Source of the DNA: Seiridium cupressi
Taxonomy: Eukaryota > Ascomycota > Sordariomycetes > Amphisphaeriales > Sporocadaceae
Reading direction: 5' to 3'
Length of the DNA: 64,000 bases
Assembly (NCBI GenBank): GCA_036674765.1
Contig: JARVKI010000034.1
Coordinates: 248,001-312,000, forward strand
The notes below the pieces were generated by a model, which did not search any database, was not told the DNA's origin, and was given only the letters and a program-made list of their open reading frames with translations. This document shows, piece by piece, positions 11,760 through 24,914 of this stretch (positions are counted from its first letter, which is position 1; each line of letters begins with the position of its first letter). The position numbers and the translations under genes were made by a program.

Positions 11760-14048
11760 ATGACGAATCAAAGGATACACGACTCGGCCACGTCGAATGT
11801 GTTGGCGTGGTCATCACAAAGCGCGCATATGCAGCACGAGCCTGATGAGGAGGTAGCGGCTGAAGTCGACGAGCCTCCGGACGAGCGCTACCTGAGTACC
11901 ATCCAAACTGATTTCAAGCGGACCATTGTACGGAAACATTCCGACAATCCGCAGTCGCTTCTGACCCAGGCCTTACACCCTCAGTCCGACGAAGAGGACG
12001 TACCTTTGGATTTTGTTACGCTACCTTCCAGGCGCCGCTCCATGAACAGCAATGTCAGTTTCGCTTCAACTGCTGATCTGACTTGCGACACTGGGCTCAC
12101 TAGCCCTGCGCGCACAAGTACACCCAGCCCTCCACCACCGGTGATCCGTCTTGGTCGGTTGAACATGGATCTGTTTGAGCAAAAACCAAAAGCTACACTC
12201 AGGTCTTTGAACATTGTAGATCATGATACGACACCGACCAAGAAGACGGTCGATGTGCAAGCGGAGAGTCGGCCGAGGGATCCTGCTGTTGAGGCCTTGG
12301 CAAAGAAGCGTTGCATCTCCTTCGCCTGCGGACCGAAGGCAACTCCCTCACCGCAAGCCAGCTTGCCCAAGCAGTCGTCAGACACGACCACCTCTGAACA
12401 GGCTCCGCGCAAAACTTGCATCAAGTTTGCTTGTCCTACAGCCCCAATGCGAAACCAACTTTCCGACAGGGAACAGGCGCCTAAAGCAGGGCCTGCCGTC
12501 GTTGAGCCGTCAAAATCCAGTCGGGAAGGCTCTCCGGCCACCCTTAGAAAGCATAGGTCTTCGTCCATTGGCCGTTCTCCCAGATCAGTGACACCGCGTC
12601 GCCGCCGCCCGTCAAACAGTCCCGTGGCCGTCAGGTCAAAGAAGTACATGTCAGCTGATTCTGTCGATCTGAATGGAGAGTCCTCGCGCTTCCACGAATT
12701 TGCCAGCGATGAGCTTCAGGAGGATGATTGGATACGTCAGAAGCTTCCGCAGACGATGCAGCGATTGACTATCAATGATACCCTCAGGAAGGAGAATGAG
12801 ATTCGCAAGCTTGGCCGGGAGGCTGAAGAGGAGGCTCTGCAAGAGGAGTTCGAGGACGACGAGCCCGAGAATGAAGATGAGGAAGACGTAGAAAACGATG
12901 ACGAGAATGGTCTTGAAGATGAGGCGGAACTTGAGGATGTTGAGGACGACCTATCAGGCTATGGCACCGACGATGACGTTTCAGACGGCTACAATACTGA
13001 TAACGAGATTGGCTTCGCCGACTCTGATGGTGAAAATGACGATGCTGATGAACTTGAGTTTTGGACCCATGGCCAAGCTGCAACCCTTCAGTTTTCGGGT
13101 GCCACTCCCATCGCACGTCGACCTTCCTTGGCTGGCAACCGATCCGACTCTTCTTCCTCGTCGGAAGCTCCAGCCTCAAGGCGGCCTGCTTCCCGCGAGA
13201 AGACTCGGCGTATCCGAATTCGGCCAGGCACTCCCGAACTCCCAGACAGCACCGATTTTGTCTGCGGTACTCTGGACGAGGACCGGCCAATGGAGGATGC
13301 TTACATCTCGTGTATCGCTCAGAAGAGGCGGGAGAAGCTGCACCTTATCCCTCAGGATATCGACCCCAGCTTCCCAACTTCTGAACCCGAAGATGAGCCA
13401 GACAACGCGGGTCACGACAGTGATGAGCAGGTCTGGATTCACGGGGAATTGGAGGATCTGGACCAGGAGCCTGAACGAGCGGATCGTCGGAAGAAGAGAA
13501 GCAACCACAACTCTCCCAAGCGATATCACTCCCCACCGCCTAAGCGTCATCATTCTCCCGCGCCCAAGGTCCGCGGAAGGTCGCCTCCACCTCGAAGACT
13601 CTTTGACCGCCAGTCCCCAAGGCGTTTGGTATCACCACCGCCTGCGGGAAGAGCAGTCAAGTCCCCGCCTGCTTCTCCGACACAGAAGCCCATTCGTAGA
13701 GCTATAGATTTCCAGGCCCTCGCTTCCAGACCTGGCCTCACGCACACGAAATCACTCCCGAGAGCCCCTGGTTTGTTCCCAAGCAGGTTCAAGAGCCATC
13801 GCACCAGACATGCAGCACCTACTGGCACCAAAGGTCACATCCGCGGTGCCATTGACATTGTCAAGGGCCTTGAGCATAAGAGACAAAGGCGTAGGGAGAA
13901 ATACATACAAAAGCATTGCAATCGCGCTCGCAAGGGCCAGGTTGCCGAGAAGAGACCCGAGCCTGGCAAGGGAGCGCAGAGAATGCGCGAATTGGGCTTA
14001 CACATGGCTGGCAAGCAAGGTCAGACCATTCATGTTCTCTCCGTCTGA
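11760..14048 (+). CDS. Large acidic/basic disordered fungal protein (DUF2457-like)
   Basis: Single-exon gene of 762 residues of unknown function. Its layout recalls the uncharacterised fungal family DUF2457, an assignment from memory and not tested. From the N-terminus: a Ser/Pro-rich part with an apparent repeated short motif (KRCISFACGP, then KTCIKFACPT), an RRRRPS-type basic patch, a very acidic block around residues 355-430 (for example EEFEDDEPENEDEEDVENDD), and a compact conserved-looking segment (RIRIRPGTPELPDSTDFVCG, DRPMEDAYISCIAQKRREKL). Then comes an SP/RS-like basic tract (SPPPKRHHSPAPKVRGRSPP) and a basic C-terminus (LEHKRQRRREKYIQKHCNRA). The open frame continues upstream to 11622 but has no ATG before 11760, so this start is chosen. 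The charge pattern suggests a nuclear or RNA/chromatin-associated protein; that is inference. Confidence 0.85.
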   Translation: MTNQRIHDSATSNVLAWSSQSAHMQHEPDEEVAAEVDEPPDERYLSTIQTDFKRTIVRKHSDNPQSLLTQALHPQSDEEDVPLDFVTLPSRRRSMNSNVSFASTADLTCDTGLTSPARTSTPSPPPPVIRLGRLNMDLFEQKPKATLRSLNIVDHDTTPTKKTVDVQAESRPRDPAVEALAKKRCISFACGPKATPSPQASLPKQSSDTTTSEQAPRKTCIKFACPTAPMRNQLSDREQAPKAGPAVVEPSKSSREGSPATLRKHRSSSIGRSPRSVTPRRRRPSNSPVAVRSKKYMSADSVDLNGESSRFHEFASDELQEDDWIRQKLPQTMQRLTINDTLRKENEIRKLGREAEEEALQEEFEDDEPENEDEEDVENDDENGLEDEAELEDVEDDLSGYGTDDDVSDGYNTDNEIGFADSDGENDDADELEFWTHGQAATLQFSGATPIARRPSLAGNRSDSSSSSEAPASRRPASREKTRRIRIRPGTPELPDSTDFVCGTLDEDRPMEDAYISCIAQKRREKLHLIPQDIDPSFPTSEPEDEPDNAGHDSDEQVWIHGELEDLDQEPERADRRKKRSNHNSPKRYHSPPPKRHHSPAPKVRGRSPPPRRLFDRQSPRRLVSPPPAGRAVKSPPASPTQKPIRRAIDFQALASRPGLTHTKSLPRAPGLFPSRFKSHRTRHAAPTGTKGHIRGAIDIVKGLEHKRQRRREKYIQKHCNRARKGQVAEKRPEPGKGAQRMRELGLHMAGKQGQTIHVLSV

Positions 14049-15981
<1,933 letters not shown>

Positions 15982-17161
15982 GCAAACCATACTGCAAATA
16001 ATGTGCGTAGACAACAACACTGGGAATGTCCTAGGCGGTGGAATTAGAATAGGGACAGAAGCAGAAGAAGACTGATATATGGCGTGTACGAGGTGATAAC
16101 GTTGATGATCTGCACGCTTGTCCAAGTGGGATTGGAGTTTTATGACAGCTTGCTGCTTGCGTTAATCATCTTTTCGTTATTTTCTTGCGGACTTCTTCTG
16201 GGTTGTATGGGAGTCCATGGCAATAGAACGCTAACCGCAAATCTGAATTGATATCAAGTTCCGCTTTTTTATTAAGTCAGCAAGCATGCATCATGCCCCG
16301 AGTCCGAGGATTCGAGCGTCAGATTCGACGTTCATTTAAAGCTACATGAATAGAAACGTTGTCTCGAGAGCGAGTAGCATCTCACTAGATACTGCCCAGG
16401 AGCAGAATTCAATACACCAACACACCAAAAAGAGGTTAAAAAGGATGTGTTACATATGATGTTGATTGTCTTGGTCACGACACCCTTTTCAGTCCGACAA
16501 GAATTGCATGATGAACAGCCTGGATGCACTCCTCTTTCCCTGTCTCGTTGGGTAATGAGACCTTGCGGAGACTATACTTCGGTGAAGTCATGTAGGAGGA
16601 ATATATGCCGTGACGCGCTCCATGTATGCTAAATTTATGTTAGGGGAGGTTCTGTTAAGCTGGAAGCTGCTTCTACTTGGGCGTGGTGTGTCGCCGGCCA
16701 TAAGATGAAGAGTTAGGCATGAGCGCCCAAGGGCCATATTTGAACCACATCCTCAACATAAACACATCTGTAGGCCACCATCATAACATGCTCGTGATAG
16801 TCTGATGTTAGTCGGCTAAGAAGCTGCTGTTGCCCTACCAATTCCAGGCCGTCCGGGGGTCTGCCTACCGGATTGAGGTTCCCTTAGCCCCACTTCTAGC
16901 GCTTCCCCAACAAATTAAGCCCTGTAGCCGCAAACGCCGACGTCATTTCGATGCTCGAGCTGCCGCTACCTTCATTCCTCGTGAGCGACAGTGAGAAGCG
17001 CACATTAATCCGCGGCTTACGGGGACCTCGTGGTGACTTTTTCCTTCACTCCGTGACACGGGTCTTACGACGCCTCGTATCCCTCCCGACCCTGGATCTT
17101 CGGCAGTATACATAGCCTCCCACTATGCAAACACGCTCTTTCGATTATCGGTACTGCGACT
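15982..17161. other. Intergenic
   Basis: No convincing gene. The part after 16,250 is AT-rich with short frames; the last 250 bases before 17162 are GC-richer promoter/leader of the lipase gene. Confidence 0.6.
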
Positions 17162-19579
17162 ATGGCGACTGAAGCGAGGAAGGATAACAAGGAGAAGCTC
17201 GCCCGCCGCGTGACCTTCTTCGGCCTCGGGAAGCCTTACCACGACTACGGATTCCCTCCCGCGGCTTTTGATCACACGCGACTCCCCGATGTCGATGTGG
17301 ACTTCCTGTCGTCTGAGGATATTGAGGCCTTTGCCCAAGCTCTTGCCGCGCCGGATCCTATAAACCCCGCCAACGATGATGGCTGGACCTTGCGAAGCCC
17401 CTCACTACGCAGCGGCAGCACGCTCAGTCTCGAGCAGCAGCCCCCGTCCTCGAGTTCGGCACCCGGCGGGGGAAGCGCCGCAGCCAAGATCAGCGAACGC
17501 AACAGGCATGGGAGTCAGGGCAGCTTGCTCATATCTGCGCAGAACGACTGGGCGCCCGTGAACGAGAAGATCGGCAAGCGGCGCAAGAGGAGGAGAAAGG
17601 CACTGGGCCGCAGTGTTGACGAGGCACGAGAGGGCTATCTGTACACTCTGCTTCGATGGCCATTCCTCCTGGTAACACTGGCGTGGATCGCAGGTCTTGG
17701 CCTCGCCTATCTGAGTACCAGACTTTACGTGTGGGGATACGAGTACTTTGTCGCTTGGAGGGGACAGAGGGAACGACTTCGGCGTGAAATGCGGGCTACG
17801 AGCACATACAAAGATTGGTCCGATGCCGCCAAACAGCTCGATAGATATCTCGGGAACGACAAGTGGAAACAAGAGAACGAGTACGCATATTACGACTCCA
17901 AGACAGTTCGTCGTGTCTGGGAACAGATTAGAAAGTTAAGGAGAGAAGCTGAGGAGCAAGAGGACATAAATATTGGCGCTCCTGGGCTGGCGGACACCGA
18001 CAGGCAGAAGAATGACCAAGGAAGACGGCCCATAGAGGAGCTGAAGACGCTGGTCGAAGCTAGCGTCAAGAGCAACTTTGTGGGTGTCGAGAACGCAAGA
18101 TTGTATAGTGAGACGTACTTTGGCACGAAGAATCTGGTGCAAAACTTCGTTGAGGAAGGTATGACTGTTTTCCATGCCCGCTGTGGTATAGGCTTTGTGC
18201 TAACCTGAATACAAGTCGAGAAGAGTACCCGCCTGCTTGTGAACACAACCCAGCTCCCACTTGAGCAGAAGCAGACCCTATTCAAGCATTTGCATGCCAA
18301 CTATGGTCGCACGGCACTATGTCTTTCGGGTGGAGCCACGTTCGCATACTACCACTTTGGGGTTGTCAAGGCATTGCTTGAGGCAGACCTCTTGCCCGAG
18401 GTTATCACCGGGACAAGTGGTGGTGCTCTGGTTGCTTCGCTAGTGGCGACGCGTACGAACGAGGAGTTGAAACAGCTTTTGGTCCCTGCTTTGGCTTACA
18501 AGATCAAGGCTTGCTCAGAGCCCATGTCAACTTGGCTTGTTAGATGGTGGAAGACGGGCGCCCGGTTCGACTCGATCGATTGGGCACGTCAGTGCAGTTG
18601 GTGGGCGCACGGCTCAATGACTTTCCGCGAGGCATACGAGCGGACGGGTCGTATCCTCAATGTTTCTTGTGTGCCGGCCGATCCTCACTCCCCAACCATT
18701 CTCTGCAATTACCTGACTAGCCCGGATTGCGTTATTTGGTCCGCCGTTCTGGCATCAGCTGCTGTGCCTGGAATTCTCAACCCAGTCGTGTTGATGATGA
18801 AGAATAAGGATGGGACTCTCACCCCCTATTCTTTCGGACATAAGTGGAAAGATGGCAGTTTGCGTACTGACATACCAATCAAAGCTTTGAACATGCATTT
18901 TAACGTCAACTTCACCATTGTCAGTCAGGTCAATCCGCATATCTCGTTATTCTTCTTCTCTTCGCGGGGCACTGTCGGTTCCCCCGTCACCCATCGGAAA
19001 GGAAGAGGCTGGCGGGGCGGCTACCTCGGATCTGCAACAGAACAATACATCAAGCTCGATCTGACTAAATGGCTCAAAGTCCTGAAACACCTCGAGCTAC
19101 TTCCACGCCCGCTGGGTCAGGATTGGTCTCAGCTGTGGCTGCAGCAATTTGGAGGAACCATCACCATTTGGCCCAAGTCAAAGCCGAGCGACATCCTGCG
19201 CATTTTGGCAGATCCCGACCCGGATCGCCTCGCGAGGATGATTCATGAGGGCCAGCAAAGTGCATTTCCCAAGTTGCAGTTCATCTCGAATAGGCTAAAA
19301 GTCGAAAGGATGATTGAGAGTGGGAGACGCGAGATGATGAGCATCACGAAGGGCAGTCTAGAGAACATCATTGATGAGGACGACTTACAGAGCCTCTTGT
19401 TGAGGGGCAACGTAGTCACCGATGATGAAGTAACAGGTACGGGTGAAGATGATGGAGAGGATGAAGATCAAACTGATGATGGGGTTTACGAGGATGGAGA
19501 TTTCGAGGAAGCGGTCGAGAGTCCAGGCGAGTACAAGGACCAGGCGGAAAGGGCTGAAGAAGAGGAAGATCAGGATTAA
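17162..19579 (+). CDS. Patatin-like phospholipase / triacylglycerol lipase (DUF3336 + patatin)
   Basis: Membrane-anchored serine lipase of the family that includes the yeast lipid-droplet lipases Tgl3/4/5 and plant SDP1; the likely role is hydrolysis of triacylglycerol or phospholipid acyl chains. Two exons, 17162-18158 and 18216-19579 (57-base intron), give 786 residues. Order of parts: variable N-terminus; hydrophobic segment around residues 163-190 (PFLLVTLAWIAGLGLAYL); a DUF3336-like region (YKDWSDAAKQLDRYLGNDKW, YFGTKNLVQNFVEE); then the patatin domain with oxyanion loop SGGATFAYYHFG (about 370), nucleophile motif GTSGG (Ser near 400) and Asp of KDGSLRTDIP (near 545). The tail, after about residue 715, is strongly acidic and low-complexity. 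All catalytic elements are present. Whether it corresponds to Tgl4 or another paralogue cannot be decided here. Confidence 0.93.
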
Positions 19580-21325
19580 AAGACATATTGTACGAGTGCT
19601 GCGCTGATACCATTGCGTATGCGACTTCTCCAGGTCAAAAGAGCAGACCTGAAGCTGTTGTTTTTTGTCCAGGGCATGAGCATAGGCGTATGTGTAGGAT
19701 TAATAGAAACATAATATAGGAGAGTAGATTCGCCATGACTACCGATAAAAGAAACCGCATCAAATCAAAGTAAGACGGTGATCTAGTACTGCAAGGTGAG
19801 ACAAAACCTTACCCGATTACACACGACCCCTCCTTTGAACAGAAAGTAGGCGACAACTAGCAGCACTTCCCAGCACGCTGTGGCACTATTGTGTTCTCCG
19901 AGCAGGGAGCCATTGGTTGCACTACTAGGATCAGCCCCAAGAGTCCAGTGCCGGATCGGGGCAGACCGTCATTTCTTATTTCTCATTGTTAAGATTTCTT
20001 CCAGAATTGGAGAGCATTGCGCTTGACAGGTCGTTTGCTTTCCCATGTCAAGCTCACTCATCATTGGCTATACGTTGGAAAGCACAAACATCCACATACC
20101 CCTGACAGTCACGCACCTCTTCAAGGCGGTGACGAAGGCGGGAGGCGCCGTCCAATGTAAGACAACACTAGTATCCGAGCGTCATCAAGCCTACAAACAT
20201 ATGTGCTGAGCCTTGGTATTTGCTCATGCAGTGCTTCATACTCACTCCATATGTTGGCTTTCATAACAATCCAAACGCTGATTAGGGAAACCCTATTGGA
20301 TAAGTCTGCCATGAGAGATTGAGAGTCGTTGATGGGATTGCTAGTATGTAACTAAACTCCCTTCTTTATATTGTGAGATCACTTTGAATTGGCGCCGGTA
20401 CACTTCATCCCGGAGTATAGAGTTTGGTCTCACAAAGCTTCGTTCCAATAGGACCTGATGTGAAACTGCTGCGGGAAGATCTAGCCGCCCCGTATGACAC
20501 TCATACGACCTCGAGGCGACTCGGACAACCAGGTCTGTCGAGTACCCACGTGGGAATGGACGGGATCACCCACCGCCAAACTCCTCGCTGTAGTCCCGGA
20601 TCCTGCGGCTCACTGCAGATTATGGCTTCCGGAGAGGTGTTACCTGCATTACCGTGAGATACAGAGATATGCAATCGTGCCATCCTGCTTCACAAGGGAC
20701 CATGATGCCGTAACTCCTCCCTCGTGATGGTGTGTCTTTTCGTGTAGAGCCAGGTACGGGGTCTACCTACATCTCAAATGGCCACCCTACCTCAAGTACC
20801 GTACGTACCCAGAGGTCTTGAGAACTATACTGGCTCGAAGATTTATTTCGTAGAGAAAAGAATTTTTTTTATAAGTGCACGATCGACTATCTCTTACAGG
20901 AAGAAGCTCACATGCAGTCTCCCAGTCACGGGGGATCGAAAGGGAAATTCGATTTCACTTCAGGCATCACCGACAGTTTTATACGCCATCGAGAAGAATT
21001 TGTTTTTCATTTCGGTCCTCGAACGATAGGGATCGCTTCTATTGTGGTTTCTCCGACTCCAATGAGAAAAAGCAGCAAATATGGCACTCATGGGACTCGC
21101 GAATTGGGTTGTAGGTACGGTGGACCTCCTTCCATCCCAAAATGCCCAGATGAAGTGCATCACAGACTTCTGGGTAATGGTTGCTCATCACTAACAAACA
21201 GGCAGTTAAACCAGCTCAATATTTCTTCGGCGCTTGACCGTGCTCCCAAAAGCTCCGCCAAAGACACGTTTACCCCTGCTGACCATTCCGATATCAACGC
21301 ACATCGACTTCATACACAAAGAATA
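19580..21325. other. Intergenic
   Basis: No supported gene. Frames of 60-83 codons overlap on both strands. The ORF-like stretch at 20912-21325 runs into the dioxygenase first exon but lacks coding character. Confidence 0.55.
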
Positions 21326-22402
21326 ATGGCACCCAAGTTGGGAAGCAGAGAAGCTAAGGCACATGACTACGACCGTAACTACACGGATGTGGTCATCGCG
21401 GCGACTGGGCCAAATGCCAATCCACGGCTGGCTCAGATCATGCCCAGCCTACTGCGACATTTGCATGATTTTGCAAGAGAGGTCAACCTTACAGTGGCCG
21501 AGTGGACAGCTGGCGTTGAGTTAGTAAGTCGGTGGCCTTTTACCTTTGAGCATCGAACAAAACCTTATCTTCCGTGTTGAGGGACGAGTGTCTTGAAACC
21601 GTACGAGATATCCCTTGTATATTCAGACGCCGCGGTGGAGAGACGAGAGAGGCGAATGGTGTAGAATACTGACCTATGTTCTTAGATCAACCAAGCCGGT
21701 CAAATTTCTGACGGGAAGCGCAACGAAACGCAACTCGTTTGTGACGTCCTAGGCCTCGAGTCACTCGTGGACGAGATTACATCCAAGATTTTCCAGCAGC
21801 AAGGATCAACAGCCACTCCGTCAGCCGTTCTGGGCCCCTTTTACCGCGAAGACGCATCAGTTCTCCACAACGGGTCAAGCATCGTCGCATCGACCGGAGT
21901 AGCAGAATGGGACGCCGCCGCAGCGGAGATGTTGACCCATCTCTCCGGCCGCGTCCTCAGCACGGCGACCGGACAGCCCATCCCGAACGCCATCGTCGAC
22001 GCCTGGGAGGCCGGCCCCAACGGCATGTATGAGCAGCAGGACCCCGGCCAGCCCGACATGAACCTCCGCGGGCGATTCAGGACCGACGAGCAGGGCCGCT
22101 ACTCCATGCTCTGCCTCCGGCCCACCGCCTACCCGATCCCGTTCGATGGGCCCGCGGGTAGGCTGCTGAAGTTGCTGGACCGACATCCCTACCGCCCCGC
22201 GCACGTGCACTTCATCGTGTCTGCGGACGGACACCGACCGTTGACGACGCAGATCTTCGACAGCGATAAGTACACGAAAGATGATGCCGTGTTTGCGGTT
22301 AAGAAAGAGCTGCTGGTGACGTTCAAGGAGGCAAAAGCGGCGCATGTTAGCAATGGAGTCAAGTGGGAGTTGGAGTATGACTTTCACTTGGCAGAGGCTT
22401 GA
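21326..22402 (+). CDS. Intradiol ring-cleavage dioxygenase (catechol/hydroxyquinol 1,2-dioxygenase)
   Basis: Non-haem Fe(III) enzyme that opens catechol-type rings between the two hydroxyls, feeding the beta-ketoadipate route; cytosolic, as there is no signal peptide. Two exons, 21326-21523 and 21686-22402 (162-base intron), give 304 residues. The N-terminal helical dioxygenase domain (about 20-110) precedes the catalytic beta-sandwich, with GPFYRED, LSGRVLSTATGQPIPNAIVD, NLRGRFRTDEQGRYSM, and RPAHVHFIVSADGHRPLTTQ. All four iron ligands of the family are visible: Tyr in GMYEQQ, Tyr in TAYPIP and both His of AHVHF. Substrate (catechol versus hydroxyquinol) cannot be told from the sequence. It lies near two other phenol-ring enzymes further right (26963 and 29404). 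Confidence 0.93.
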
Positions 22403-23114
22403 GGAAGCGGGCTGTTCTTTTACATATACGATGTTTCTAGTTGACTAATTAGACGCAAGCAGAAATAAAAGACTTTTTGAGTTTATGACAACGATGACTC
22501 TATGAGAGGAGTTTGTCTAATGGCATTGAAGTGAAAACCTAGAATATCTATATTTGATATTGACATGACACCATTTTGCAAAGAACAATGTGTTAAGTCC
22601 GATGATGCAGTTGTTTTGGGCAGGTTCGGACGCAGACAGATCATATTTTGCTTTCAGGACTTCTCTCAAGATCTTGCTTGGCTGTTTAGTATATTACGTC
22701 TAGCGGTTTGGTTTTGAGCCGCAATGACGATCAAAAATCACGATTTCGAATGGGGTGCAATATGGGCTGATCGAGCTTGGTTAAAACTACTGCTCTTAGA
22801 ACGAATGATATTTGTCTCTCGACCCAAAAGGTCCTGTTCGCGGGCCACCCAAAATAACAGCGAACGGACGGAAAACCAAGTCTTCCTAGAGGTAGTGAGT
22901 ATAGTGTAGGAAACTCAAATCCTGTCATTCCAAACGCCTTGCTGAGATCTGCATCCCCTTCCCAGCCAAAGGTTCAATCTTGATCGGAGTCACCCATTTG
23001 ATGGTGTGTATGATAAACCCAGACACTAAAGTCAAAACCCAGATCATTCCGTTCTTCGTGTCAGTCATGCCATGCTCGCTCGACCCGCATGACCATGTAC
23101 GGCATTAAGAGAAT
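22403..23114. other. AT-rich intergenic
   Basis: 3' flank of the dioxygenase gene; AT-rich, no coding potential seen. Confidence 0.6.
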
Positions 23115-23564
23115 TTAGGTCGTGCCAGGGAATGTCGTAGTGTTCGCAATTGTGGCGGACGCCAGTGCGACTGAGACGTTGTTCATCGGGGTTTGATACG
23201 TTTCCTGTGAACAGATATGTCGTCCCATTAGTCTTGTAATGAGCCCGGCGGGGATTCCCGAAATTACATCCCTCCAAACAATCGCTGAAACCATGGCTAT
23301 AATTGTGCCACCATAGACCATACGTTTGCGGTGCAACTTTTCCCGGTTCTGAATGATTATCTCCAGTAAAGAGATCTTTCGTTGAAGATCATGGATGATT
23401 TCATCGCGGTCCTGGATGGTCCGCTTATCATTCGCTTGAACCGCAACTAGCTCGTTTCTTGCGTTCATGTCGTTGTCCCCCCACTCCTTCCAGTGCTTGT
23501 CGTTCTCACTGGGCGTGGACGAGATGGAAAAGTTGTCCTGGCTCGGTCTAGCTTTATCCCAATC
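23115..23564 (-). pseudogene. Gene fragment: coiled-coil plus membrane segment, unknown
   Basis: A minus-strand open stretch of about 149 codons starting right after a TAA at 23567; the first ATG is at 23468. The peptide looks coding: a charged heptad-like region (DKHWKEWGDNDMNARNELVA, then DRDEIIHDLQRKISLLE) followed by a hydrophobic segment (GGTIIAMVSAIVWRDVISGI). I do not recognise the family. Upstream sequence is AT-rich and gives no matching exon with good splice sites, so it is either the last exon of a gene or, more likely in this setting, the remnant of a decayed one. Confidence 0.4.
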
Positions 23565-24818
23565 TTAAATATACCCGGTTGAACGATTTATGTTCAAAGG
23601 AGGTGGATCTGGGTCGTTCCGTATATCGAGTTCGCGTATCCCGCCTGTGAATCTCGACATACCGTCTGCGATTTTGATAATCTTGTTTTTTATTCGGCCG
23701 GTGTTTCAATCACGAAATCATATCCTCCTAATTTGTCTAACCACCCAGCAACCCTGCCATAGTTGCTCCCCTCATTCCTAACTACCTTTGAAAGGTTCAG
23801 ATGATCGGTGTATACCATCTTCTGGATAGGGTAATTCCCAGACAAGGTGGTTTACCTCGGTAAGATACCTTACGACTACCAGGGTTTCTCTTTCCCCCGC
23901 AATGCACCAGGTCTCCGCGTCAACAAGACGATACGATAAAAACACGATAATTCTCATCGCTAGCATTAGGCGGTCCAATATCGCTATGTCTGGGGCGTGT
24001 CCGTCCAATTAAAATAGCACACCACCCAGGCCTCTTCCTGATGCGTCTGCCGCTAAATGGTATCGGTCTCCGGGGATATGGTTCTTGATAGCCCTATTTA
24101 TATCTCATTGCATATCTATATGAACGCTTTCTGCTGATCTGGTCCCCATACAAATGGTTTGTCGTTTCCGGAACGTGGAGCGCATCTTGTAATCATACCT
24201 CACATGGTTTGGGTCGTCATTGATCATAGAAAGTGGAAAATCTTCAGCATCATCCAAATATTCCTGCGGATCTTCTCACGTAGCACCATGAAAATTGGTC
24301 CACGCTATTCCATCTTCACCTGTCTAGGTCCAGACAGGACGGGAGTTGATGAGAGATTTAAGGGATTTGTAACAAAGGGACTTGCGTCATCATATGCTGC
24401 CGGGGTCGTCTCTGTCCGAGAGGGTTTCCTTGCGATCTGCAATCTCTCGAACAACGGTAGCAAGCTGCCTGCCAGAGGCTCGGGTGTTCTGGAAGGGTTC
24501 GGTCTGATTCCAGCTATATTCGAGGGAGCCACAGTAAGGCGACTAAGGGTTGGGATTTGTAATACAACATGGTTGCTATAAGAGGAGATACTAAAACATT
24601 CCCGATATTGATTGAGTACATCTCTTACATTATATTATCGCTAGTATTTCGTTAATGAGACAAAGTTGAGTGTACCCATTTTCGCCTCCGTGAATCGCGA
24701 AGAATTAGCTAACTGGGTTCAAAGAGTAAAGGGGCTCGTGCGCAACTTCGGGTCTTGCATTACCTAAGACCATTGAGGTAAGTAGCGTTATAACATTCGA
24801 ACAACCCAATCACAACTT
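23565..24818. other. AT-rich gene-poor stretch
   Basis: Short frames on both strands only. A proline/serine-rich minus-strand frame at 24305-24532 might be an upstream piece of the fragment at 23115-23564, but no splice structure linking them can be supported. Confidence 0.5.
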
Positions 24819-24914
24819 GCTTGCATAGCGTAGTGGTTATCGCGTCTCACTTGTAATGATCATTATGATTATTATGCAATGAGGAGGTCCTTCGTTCGAA
24901 TCGGAGTGTGAGCA
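24819..24914 (+). tRNA. tRNA-Thr (anticodon TGT) with a 23-base intron
   Basis: Cloverleaf found by eye. The acceptor stem GCTTGCA/TGTGAGC (24819-24825 with 24907-24913, two G-T pairs) is followed by discriminator A at 24914. An A-box TAGCGTAGTGG opens the D arm (GCG/CGC stem). The anticodon stem TCTCA/TGAGG (24845-24849 with 24880-24884) carries a loop C-T-TGT-A-A interrupted by an intron at 24856-24878, one base 3' of the anticodon, the canonical nuclear tRNA intron site. The T arm is CTTCG/CGGAG with loop TTCGAAT. The variable loop has five bases. The anticodon at 24852-24854 reads ACA threonine codons. It sits alone in AT-rich DNA. Confidence 0.82.

Noticed and set aside
24305..24532. Pro/Ser-rich minus-strand frame as an upstream exon of the fragment at 23115-23564.
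   Set aside because: No donor/acceptor pair joins it in frame to the fragment, and the intervening DNA is AT-rich with stops in all frames.
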